Positions 1 through 5,367 of a DNA stretch of 5,367 nucleotides are shown here, piece by piece. The stretch's first letter is position 1; each line of letters opens with the position of its first letter. A program made the translations under genes and the position numbers. The notes beneath the pieces were generated by a model. That model saw nothing but the letters and a program-made list of their open reading frames with translations. It had not been told where the DNA came from and made no database searches. The stretch comes from an uncultured Bacillota bacterium (GTDB taxonomy: Bacteria > Bacillota > Clostridia > Peptostreptococcales > Anaerovoracaceae), in assembly GCA_959606705.1 (NCBI GenBank), contig CAUHLX010000210.1:1-5367 (forward strand), given 5' to 3'.

Positions 1-1028
1 GACGCTTCCAGTGCGTTCCTCAATCCGTTGTTTAAAATCAGACAGACCTCCGGTGCGGGCAGCTTCACATCACCGAATTCGATACTGATCGTGAAGGGAA
101 TGTGATTCTGCTGAAACTTACCGGTATAATACGTCAAGATTTCATTCACATATGGTTCGGCGCAAATCGGCTCCTGACTCAGCTTCGACAGCTCCGGCAG
201 CAGCCCGCGAAAGCTCTCGCGGGCACCATCCACGTCTCCCTCGTTCAGCGGGGTTTCGATTCTTGCTATCCCGCACCGGATCTCCCTCAAAAGCTTCCGG
301 CTGTTCAGCAGTGCCTCCACATACTGTTGGGGGGCGTAAATCTGAGCGTTCATTACATCGGTTTCCATTTGTTCTTCCAACAACCGATAGCTTTTGAGGA
401 GGCTGTTGAAGATTACAAAATATACGATGACCATAACGGCAAAGATCATATAGAGCTGAAGGATCGACCATACGTTCTCCGTGTAATGAGCCGGAAACAA
501 ACCGCACAGCAGCAGAAGAGCACAAAACGCCACCGGAATGAGGGCCATCGGAAGCCAATTGCTCCGCAGACTTTCCGTCAGGCGACAGAACGGACGCCGA
601 ATCCATTTGAACTGTATCAGAGCGGCCGTGCCGAACAGCGCCAGCCGCCATCCCAGGTCCGTGAACTGATTGCCTCGAAAAACGGTGTTGACCAGCGTCG
701 CCGTCACCGACAGCAGAATGAACAGATCGACCTGCGTCGCGTAATTGAACATCGCCTGGGTCACGTTGTTCCGTGCCAGCAGGTAAATCAGAAGGATGCC
801 CGGAAGCGTAATGGTAAAGAGGAACAGCCGCAGAAATATCATCCAGGGAAAACGCATCAACAGAAACATCGAAGACCCCAGCACATAGGCGAGATAAAGC
901 CCAAAGCACAGTAGGATCCGACCCTTCGGATATTTAAACGTAGTGATGGACGCCATCATCAGCAGCGTCATCCCTGTGGAAATCATGATTTTCAACAGCA
1001 GAAATAAATGATCCTGTTCAAACAGCAT
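1..1028 (-). CDS. Degenerate GHKL-type sensor protein lacking the phospho-accepting His (partial, C-terminus off the left edge)
   Basis: This reading frame is open from the ATG at 1028 to base 1, giving 342 complete codons. The first ~210 residues are strongly hydrophobic, with about six to seven membrane helices (roughly 8-28, 38-58, 62-85, 101-117, 126-140, 159-178, 188-210) and no large extracellular domain, an AgrC-like layout. A linker follows (LLEEQMETDV, 217-226), then a region that aligns with the neighbouring kinase. Where that kinase reads LRHDMKGH, this protein reads LLREIRCG, so Arg248 sits at the His position. The N box reads ILNNGLRNALEA (331-342), against ILNNALENALEA in the neighbour, so Arg replaces the acidic residue. 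The ATG at 1028 is preferred because AGGAGG lies 8 nt upstream; the in-frame ATG at 1034 is only 2 nt from it. The start overlaps the kinase stop by 11 bp, which suggests translational coupling. The G boxes would lie outside the window. It probably cannot autophosphorylate; a role as partner or modulator of the neighbouring kinase is inference. Confidence 0.85.
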   Translation of the reverse strand, partial: MLFEQDHLFLLLKIMISTGMTLLMMASITTFKYPKGRILLCFGLYLAYVLGSSMFLLMRFPWMIFLRLFLFTITLPGILLIYLLARNNVTQAMFNYATQVDLFILLSVTATLVNTVFRGNQFTDLGWRLALFGTAALIQFKWIRRPFCRLTESLRSNWLPMALIPVAFCALLLLCGLFPAHYTENVWSILQLYMIFAVMVIVYFVIFNSLLKSYRLLEEQMETDVMNAQIYAPQQYVEALLNSRKLLREIRCGIARIETPLNEGDVDGARESFRGLLPELSKLSQEPICAEPYVNEILTYYTGKFQQNHIPFTISIEFGDVKLPAPEVCLILNNGLRNALEA

Positions 1029-2952
1029 GATCATAACCTCCTTTTTCCCGGTGCCTCGACACCGGGAAACAAACGTCCAAGACAAAAGATCCGTTTTCCG
1101 CGCGGCATTCGGCCGTTCCGCCCAGCCGCTCGGCTGTCCGTCGGATATTGGTCAGCCCATAGCCATGGCCCTTTTCCGATTTCGTGGTGATCGGAAGGCC
1201 TCCCAACTCATTGAACGTACCCTGGAAACGGTTGCTGACCCGAAGCAGCAGCTGATTTTTCCGGATCGCCGCCTGCACCTTGACGGAGCGCTCCGCTTCC
1301 GTCATGAGAAGCGAAGCTTCCAGTGCGTTCTCCAACGCGTTATTGAGGATCAGGCAAAGCTCCATGTGGGGAAGCTCCTTCTCCGACACGCCGATGCGAA
1401 AGACATAGGTGATTTGCCGGTCTCGAAAACGGCTGGCGAAGGTGTTTAAAACCGCGTTAATATAAGGATCTTCACAAAAAATCTCCGTCCGGAGCACCGG
1501 CGTCCGCTCCATCAGCCCTTCGAGGTATCGCTCCGCTTCCGGGGTCTTTCCATCCGACAGCAGCGCAAGCAGCGTCGAGAAATGACCTTTCATATCATGG
1601 CGGAGGGACCGCAGTTCTTCCTCGCTGTTCCATTTGGCTTCGTAAAACTGTTTCTGCGCCGCCAGCTCGTAATCCAGCCATTCCGACCGTTCCGTCTGCA
1701 TCGCCAGCTGTGTCTGCGCGGCGGCCGTATTGCGAAGCAAGGTATACACACTGATGATGGAAGTCAGCACAAAGAGAATCGTGCCGCACCAGTACAGCAG
1801 CAGTTCCGGAATCCCTTCCTTTGCCATAACAAATACGCTTCTGAGATAATCGTAGTAATAGCGTTCTCCCGCAAATGACGCCAACCCCAGCACCAGAACA
1901 CCAGTCAAGATTCCGCCCAAGCCTAACAGGAACAGCCGGAATACCTGATTCTCGTCCCCAGCTTCCAGAAAAGCGCAGACCAGAAGCGCCCCCAGCCCCA
2001 GATAGAGGGTCTCGAAAAAAGGCGCGTACCCGAAGCTCAATGAACCGAAGAGGTATGTCACCGGCGGCACCAGTGAAATCGCCGCAGTGATCAGAATGAA
2101 AAACACGGCTATTTTTCTTCGCCGCTTCATCTGTGTCAACAGGAACAGCTCCGGCAGGATTACGATCAACGGCAGCATGAAATAAGCCGGAGGGATATCC
2201 AGAGCGCTGGCGTCCGGCGAGGTGTAGCCGTATTCCCGCAGATAATAAAGAACCTGAGCGAACGCCGACGCGGCCAGCAGCAGCAGAGACCAGTCCCGGC
2301 CTCCCTGAAAGAGACTGTAAAACAGCAGTCCCAGCAGCAGCAGCACGGCGGTTGCGAACGCTGACGCAGGCATGGAATTGTGATTGGCCAGAGACATGTG
2401 CAATGCCGTTTCGTTCACCTCACCGGTAAGCCATGCTTCGGGTGTGGAAGGGCCGTACTCTCCCGAAAGATGTGCGGTGGCAATGGTCAGTGTTTTTCCG
2501 GCAAAGCCCGCCGGAAGCGTACAGCGAACGGATTCACCTATTCCCTGCAGGCCCTCATATCCGGCGGGAAAGCGAACCTGACCGATTCGACTCTCCGCTT
2601 CCGGACAAGTGGTGTAAAGCAGTTCCCCATTCAGAAACACACTGCAAGGCCGCATGCTGTCCAGCCTCAGAAATGTAATACCGTCCTCCTCCTGCTCCGC
2701 GGTGAGCTCTCGGGAAAGATAGAAGGTTTTCCCCGGCTCCACATCGAGAAGCTGCCGGGGAGAGAGCTCGGTGCGCCTCCCCTCCTCCTCCAGATAGATT
2801 TCCCACCCTTTGGGATCCGAGAAGACCGGCGTGAGGCAGAGCGGCTGCCGCTCCGTGTGCGTATAGGTGCCCAAAAGTCCTAAAACTCCGACGGCGGCTG
2901 CCGCGAATAGAGGCAGAAACACCCACCTCCAACGTCCGTTTGTCCGATTCAT
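1018..2952 (-). CDS. Sensor histidine kinase, 7TMR-DISM-like ectodomain plus seven-helix membrane region and GHKL catalytic domain
   Basis: This 644-residue membrane histidine kinase is the likely partner of the LytTR regulator encoded just upstream. A signal anchor (10-28) is followed by an extracellular domain (about 29-196) with a beta-sandwich look, including SVFLNGELLYTT, which resembles galactose-binding-like 7TMR-DISM ectodomains. Seven hydrophobic helices follow at about 198-215, 220-238, 253-274, 280-300, 314-331, 339-360 and 384-406, then a helical linker (407-446). The kinase core is complete: H box SLRHDMKGH with His452, N box ILNNALENALEAS (Asn537, Asn538, Asn542) and G box KGHGYGL (594-600). 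The start at 2952 is chosen because AGGAAGGG lies 7 nt upstream; a GTG at 2991 would add 13 residues but has no such site. The gap to the regulator gene is 19 bp, so the two are surely co-transcribed. The HK/LytTR pairing is typical of AgrC/AgrA-type systems, but this ectodomain differs from AgrC. The ligand is unknown; a sugar or other small molecule is only a guess from the fold. Confidence 0.93.
   Translation of the reverse strand: MNRTNGRWRWVFLPLFAAAAVGVLGLLGTYTHTERQPLCLTPVFSDPKGWEIYLEEEGRRTELSPRQLLDVEPGKTFYLSRELTAEQEEDGITFLRLDSMRPCSVFLNGELLYTTCPEAESRIGQVRFPAGYEGLQGIGESVRCTLPAGFAGKTLTIATAHLSGEYGPSTPEAWLTGEVNETALHMSLANHNSMPASAFATAVLLLLGLLFYSLFQGGRDWSLLLLAASAFAQVLYYLREYGYTSPDASALDIPPAYFMLPLIVILPELFLLTQMKRRRKIAVFFILITAAISLVPPVTYLFGSLSFGYAPFFETLYLGLGALLVCAFLEAGDENQVFRLFLLGLGGILTGVLVLGLASFAGERYYYDYLRSVFVMAKEGIPELLLYWCGTILFVLTSIISVYTLLRNTAAAQTQLAMQTERSEWLDYELAAQKQFYEAKWNSEEELRSLRHDMKGHFSTLLALLSDGKTPEAERYLEGLMERTPVLRTEIFCEDPYINAVLNTFASRFRDRQITYVFRIGVSEKELPHMELCLILNNALENALEASLLMTEAERSVKVQAAIRKNQLLLRVSNRFQGTFNELGGLPITTKSEKGHGYGLTNIRRTAERLGGTAECRAENGSFVLDVCFPVSRHREKGGYDHAV
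1037..1042 (-). promoter_or_regulatory. Ribosome binding site deciding the start of the degenerate GHKL gene
   Basis: A perfect AGGAGG on the minus strand lies inside the last codons of the upstream kinase gene. It is 8 nt from the ATG at 1028 and only 2 nt from the in-frame ATG at 1034, so 1028 is the more likely start. Confidence 0.8.
1044..1069 (-). promoter_or_regulatory. Intercistronic RNA hairpin just upstream of a ribosome binding site
   Basis: In the mRNA sense the arms TTTCCCGGTG (1069-1060) and CACCGGGAAA (1053-1044) pair perfectly over 10 bp around the 6-nt loop TCGAGG. The structure lies in the 3' end of the kinase coding sequence (codons for FPVSRHREK). One nucleotide separates it from the AGGAGG that serves the next gene. 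It is followed by A residues, not a U run, so it is not an intrinsic terminator for this operon. Possible roles are tuning re-initiation at the overlapping start or marking an mRNA processing or stability boundary; these roles are inferred. Confidence 0.6.
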
Positions 2953-2959
2953 ACGGCAT

Positions 2960-2967
2960 CCCTTCCT
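2960..2967 (-). promoter_or_regulatory. Ribosome binding site deciding the kinase start
   Basis: AGGAAGGG lies in the 19-bp gap after the regulator stop, 7 nt before the ATG at 2952. An out-of-frame ATG at 2959 sits directly after it and is too close to be used well. This site is the reason for preferring 2952 to the upstream in-frame GTG at 2991. Confidence 0.7.
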
Positions 2968-2971
2968 TTCC

Positions 2972-3688
2972 TCAGCTGCTTTCAAATACACCGAACAGAT
3001 ATTGGTTCAACGCCGTCTGTGCCTCTTCCGCAAAAGAACGGGAAATCGGAATGATCACGTTCTTCATGCGGAAGCCCTCGGCCACTCGCTCGAGCACGTA
3101 ACGAAGATTGATGATATAGCTCTGATGGCACCGCACAAATTCCTCGGATTTGAGCCGGGCGGCGATCTCATCCAGCTTGCCGTAGCACATCCGTTCCCCA
3201 CCGTCGCGTAGATGAAAGCAGAGCATTCGATTGGAGCTGGATATGAATTCGATTTCGTCGTATCGCAGAACCGAAGTCCGCCCTCGATAAGTGATGGACA
3301 GAACCATTTCCCGCTGCCGGCGCATTTCTTCCGCCGCCTTTTTCAACACGGACTCCAGCGCCTCCTGCTCCACCGGCTTGATGAGATATTGAAAGGCATA
3401 TAAATCGAAGGCTTCCCGATAGAAATCATCACTGACGGAGACGAAAACCAGCATCGCATGTTCATCCATGGCGCGAATCCGTCCGGCGGCCTCGACACCG
3501 CTGACCCCGCTCAAGTAAATGTCCAGCAGATAGAGATCAAACCGTTCGGTCTCCGTTTCCACATCCCAAAGCAGATTTTCCCCATTGGCATACTCAACAA
3601 CCGTAAGCGGAACCTCACACTTTTGCAGCATGGTCCGAAGATGCGACAGGTCTAATGAGTTATCGTCACAAATTGCCACTCGAATCAT
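2972..3688 (-). CDS. LytTR-family DNA-binding response regulator
   Basis: This 238-residue response regulator has an N-terminal receiver domain and a C-terminal LytTR DNA-binding domain, in the AgrA/LytR class. The receiver spans about residues 2-120. It shows the acidic pair Asp8-Asp9, the phospho-accepting Asp56 in LYLLDIYL, the switch Ser84 in VFVSVSDD and Lys104 in YLIKPV, so it appears fully functional. The LytTR domain spans about 130-235 and carries the family signature around residues 184-198 (FVRCHQSYIINLRYV), along with DEIEFISSSNRM. It is the first gene of the leftward operon, 19 bp ahead of the histidine kinase, which is its probable phosphodonor. The ATG at 3688 has AGGGAG 8 nt upstream. 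Targets are unknown; its own divergent promoter region is a natural candidate, but I found no clear pair of LytTR direct-repeat boxes there. Confidence 0.95.
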   Translation of the reverse strand: MIRVAICDDNSLDLSHLRTMLQKCEVPLTVVEYANGENLLWDVETETERFDLYLLDIYLSGVSGVEAAGRIRAMDEHAMLVFVSVSDDFYREAFDLYAFQYLIKPVEQEALESVLKKAAEEMRRQREMVLSITYRGRTSVLRYDEIEFISSSNRMLCFHLRDGGERMCYGKLDEIAARLKSEEFVRCHQSYIINLRYVLERVAEGFRMKNVIIPISRSFAEEAQTALNQYLFGVFESS

Positions 3689-3696
3689 TCGTCGTT

Positions 3697-3702
3697 CTCC
3701 CT
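3697..3702 (-). promoter_or_regulatory. Ribosome binding site of the response regulator gene
   Basis: AGGGAG on the minus strand lies 8 nt before the ATG at 3688 and supports that start. Confidence 0.65.
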
Positions 3703-3726
3703 ATCTCTCTTTGATATTCTGGGTTT

Positions 3727-3735
3727 ATTGTATCA
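3727..3735 (-). promoter_or_regulatory. Extended -10 promoter element for the leftward operon
   Basis: The minus strand reads TGATACAAT: a TGn extension followed by TACAAT, one mismatch from the sigma-70/sigma-A consensus. Transcription would start near 3720 and leave a leader of about 30 nt before the regulator ATG. No good -35 hexamer is visible 17-18 bp upstream (GAAGCG or CGAAGC), which is tolerable for an extended -10 promoter but also fits a promoter that needs an activator. Short flanking complementary blocks (CTGGG at 3719-3723 with CCCAG at 3744-3748, TTTAT at 3724-3728 with ATAAA at 3735-3739) surround it. Confidence 0.55.
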
Positions 3736-3782
3736 TAAAACGTCCCAGCCGCTTCGGTTATTCTCAACACTTGAAACGTTGT

Positions 3783-3838
3783 TTTCTACAATCCCCGTTC
3801 CGGCGTCCGTTCTTCTGTTATGTTATACATTGTAGAAA
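3783..3838. repeat. Perfect 10-bp inverted repeat with 36-bp spacer in the divergent promoter region
   Basis: TTTCTACAAT at 3783-3792 is the exact reverse complement of ATTGTAGAAA at 3829-3838; pairing stops at once on both sides. The centre-to-centre distance is 46 bp. The right arm ends just before the ribosome binding site of the cyclase gene and overlaps its candidate -10 element. The spacing suits two operator half-sites bound by a dimer or by two dimers better than a terminator. Which regulator binds is not shown; the LytTR protein encoded alongside is one candidate, although the motif is unlike usual LytTR direct repeats. Confidence 0.55.
3821..3829 (+). promoter_or_regulatory. Weak candidate extended -10 for the diguanylate cyclase gene
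   Basis: TGTTATACA combines a TGn extension with TATACA, a 4-of-6 match to the -10 consensus. It would start transcription near 3836, just ahead of the ribosome binding site. No -35 match is visible at 17 bp (CGGCGT). An alternative plus-strand -10 is TACAAT at 3787-3792, inside the left arm of the inverted repeat, also without a -35. Confidence 0.3.
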
Positions 3839-3839
3839 T

Positions 3840-3845
3840 AGGAGG
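3840..3845 (+). promoter_or_regulatory. Ribosome binding site of the diguanylate cyclase gene
   Basis: A perfect AGGAGG lies 11 nt before the ATG at 3857, somewhat longer than the optimum. No other in-frame start lies closer to it. Confidence 0.7.
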
Positions 3846-3856
3846 ACGATTGGAAT

Positions 3857-5367
3857 ATGAAACAGCCTGCATATGAAGGTTTGAGCACGTCCCGCCGGAA
3901 TCCCCGCTTGCTGATCACACTGCTGTGGATCCTATCGGCCTTGATTCTGGTGATGGTCGGAATCGCCGCGGGATCCCAAGGGAAAGCTGGTTCCCCGTTT
4001 CCGCGATCCGGTATCACGGTGCTGGAAAACGGCTGGTCCGACGAGACAGGGGCCAGCGTCAGTCTTCCCATCAAAGTTCCCTGCCGGACCAACGGTTATC
4101 GTTTTTCCACGGCACTCCCATCGGGAAACATCGACGGTCAATCTCTGCTTTTTTCGGCCAAATATTTGAATGTTCACTTATACATCGATGAAAAGGAGCT
4201 GGGAAGCTGCCTCTGTCAACCGACGGAACAGGATCGTACGCTGGGCAAAACCTTCGTCCTGCTTCCTCTTCCGGATGAATCGTCCGCGAGGACATTGAGG
4301 ATCGAAGCGGAACCATTGTTAGGCGAAAACGCCGTATACGAGATTACCGCTCCAAGCGTAGGGACCGAAGGCGCCCTGGTCTATGAATTGATTGTCAGCG
4401 AGCTGCCGCTCCTGGGAATCAGCTTTATGATTTTCTGCTTCGGTCTGCTTCTGCTGATTTGCGACCTACAGGCCCTGCGTGCGGGAACCGCTTCCGGTGA
4501 AATGGGCACCCTTCGGAACGGATTTCGGAACAGTTTTTTGAGTATGGGACTGTTCGCCATTCTGTTTTCACTCTATTCTCTCGCAATTACCGATACGATC
4601 CATCTGTTCCTGGCGAATTCCTATTTGATCTACCTCATGGAATTCCTGCTGCTCGCTCTGCTTCCGCTCCCGCTTCTGGTCCTTGTGGCGGAGGCCTGCA
4701 CGGCCGCGTTTCAAACGCTTCTGTTCGCGGACTGCTGCGCCACCTTCCTCAATTTTGTCCTGCAAGCGGGGCTGCACTTCTTCTTTCGGCTGGAGCTGCG
4801 TGACACCTTACCGATCACTCATCTGCTGATGGTGGTCACTGCCGCGCTGCTGATCGCGGCACTGGCATCGATTCTCTTTCAGGATCGCGGGCAATGGTGG
4901 CTTCCGATTTCGTTTATCCCGGTTTTAGCGGGAGCGCTCTTCGACCTCCTCCGCTATTATCTTCCCGGCTTCTACCAAAAAGCCCTGGGATTTCAATTGG
5001 GTGTCCTCGTGTTTCTGCTGCTTCAGACCACGGACCTGATCCGGCGGAATTTTGCGTTCTTCCAAAATAATCTGAAAGTCAGCTCCTATCGCCAGATGGC
5101 TTATACTGACGCGCTCACCGGGCTTGCCAATCGGACGGCCTTTGAAGCGATGCTGGAAAAAATAAGAAAGGAAGCGGATGGCTGCTCTTCGATTTGGTGC
5201 ATCTCCGCCGATATCAATAATCTGAAAAAGACCAACGATGCTCTGGGCCACGCGGCGGGGGACGAGTTGATCTGGAGCGCGGCTCAAATTTTGCGATACT
5301 CCTTCGGCGAAAACGCCCACATTTATCGAACCGGCGGTGATGAATTCGTACTATTCCTGTTCAATCA
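3857..5367 (+). CDS. Membrane-bound diguanylate cyclase (GGDEF) with extracellular sensor domain (partial, C-terminus off the right edge)
   Basis: The frame is open from the ATG at 3857 to the right edge, giving 503 complete codons. The protein should make cyclic di-GMP from two GTP at the inner face of the membrane. An N-terminal anchor (18-38) precedes an extracellular domain (about 40-178) with beta-sandwich character (LLFSAKYLNVHLYIDEKEL). Hydrophobic helices follow at about 182-202, 226-247, 252-279, 285-309, 320-341, 347-366 and 376-392. The GGDEF domain begins near 413 with AYTDALTGLANR. It keeps the metal and substrate residues in ADINNLKKTND (Asp452, Asn460, Asp461), GHAAGDE and the signature RTGGDEF (493-497), so it looks active. 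The inhibitory I-site RxxD is missing: Gly and Ala stand at its Arg and Asp positions (484 and 487). The gene diverges from the two-component operon, and its sensor layout mirrors that of the kinase. The end of the GGDEF domain and any later domain, such as EAL, lie outside the window. Confidence 0.92.
   Translation, partial: MKQPAYEGLSTSRRNPRLLITLLWILSALILVMVGIAAGSQGKAGSPFPRSGITVLENGWSDETGASVSLPIKVPCRTNGYRFSTALPSGNIDGQSLLFSAKYLNVHLYIDEKELGSCLCQPTEQDRTLGKTFVLLPLPDESSARTLRIEAEPLLGENAVYEITAPSVGTEGALVYELIVSELPLLGISFMIFCFGLLLLICDLQALRAGTASGEMGTLRNGFRNSFLSMGLFAILFSLYSLAITDTIHLFLANSYLIYLMEFLLLALLPLPLLVLVAEACTAAFQTLLFADCCATFLNFVLQAGLHFFFRLELRDTLPITHLLMVVTAALLIAALASILFQDRGQWWLPISFIPVLAGALFDLLRYYLPGFYQKALGFQLGVLVFLLLQTTDLIRRNFAFFQNNLKVSSYRQMAYTDALTGLANRTAFEAMLEKIRKEADGCSSIWCISADINNLKKTNDALGHAAGDELIWSAAQILRYSFGENAHIYRTGGDEFVLFLFN

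Noticed and set aside
241..330. Loss of the H box caused by a frameshift or sequencing error
   Set aside because: The frame is open on both sides, and the residues before and after the Arg align with the neighbouring kinase without a shift, so this is a real substitution.
102..914. Long plus-strand open frame (270 codons) antisense to the degenerate GHKL gene, and a 255-codon minus-strand frame at 142-909
   Set aside because: Both are rich in Arg, Gln and Pro, lack a sensible domain pattern and sit across the true minus-strand frame, which encodes membrane helices and a recognisable N box. They are shadow frames.
1044..1069. Intrinsic terminator at the kinase 3' end
   Set aside because: The stem is followed by A residues on the minus strand and by no T run on the plus strand, and the next gene starts within 20 bases.
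2271..2345. Trinucleotide CAG repeats (two short clusters)
   Set aside because: They encode leucine-rich membrane helices of the kinase on the minus strand; the repetition follows from Leu codons (CTG) and does not form a regular tandem array.
2953..2991. GTG at 2991 as the kinase start, overlapping the regulator gene by 20 bp
   Set aside because: No ribosome binding site precedes it, while the ATG at 2952 has AGGAAGGG at good spacing and begins directly ahead of the signal anchor.
3795..3812. CCGTTC direct repeat (3795-3800 and 3807-3812) as LytTR binding boxes
   Set aside because: The 12-bp period is far shorter than the roughly 21-22 bp usual for LytTR direct repeats, and the flanking bases fit the known 9-bp pattern poorly.

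Overview
The window holds four genes of a bacterial sensory locus and no RNA genes, mobile elements or CRISPR. Strong AGGAGG-type ribosome binding sites, a GHKL sensor kinase paired with a LytTR response regulator, and the moderate GC content point to a Bacillota (Clostridia-like) chromosome. I cannot name the species, and the taxon is an inference.

Layout. A 168-bp intergenic region (3689-3856) separates two divergent units. Leftwards on the minus strand runs an apparent three-gene operon. It encodes a LytTR response regulator (3688-2972), then a GHKL histidine kinase with an extracellular domain and seven further membrane helices (2952-1018), then a second GHKL protein (1028 to beyond base 1) whose start overlaps the end of the kinase gene. 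Rightwards on the plus strand runs a membrane-bound GGDEF diguanylate cyclase (3857 to beyond the right edge) with a layout much like that of the kinase: membrane anchor, extracellular domain of about 150 residues, several membrane helices, cytoplasmic output domain.

How it may work together. The kinase has intact H, N and G boxes and is the likely phosphate donor for Asp56 of the regulator. The second GHKL protein keeps the fold-level pattern but has Arg where the phospho-accepting His should be, and Arg in place of the acidic residue of the N box, so it looks like a degenerate partner rather than a kinase. The divergent promoter region carries a perfect 10-bp inverted repeat with 36 bp between its arms, a candidate operator. 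The locus could join LytTR-controlled transcription to c-di-GMP synthesis in response to a related outside signal. That link is inferred from gene order and shared architecture only.

Both outer genes are cut by the window edges. There is no gene-free stretch longer than 300 bases.
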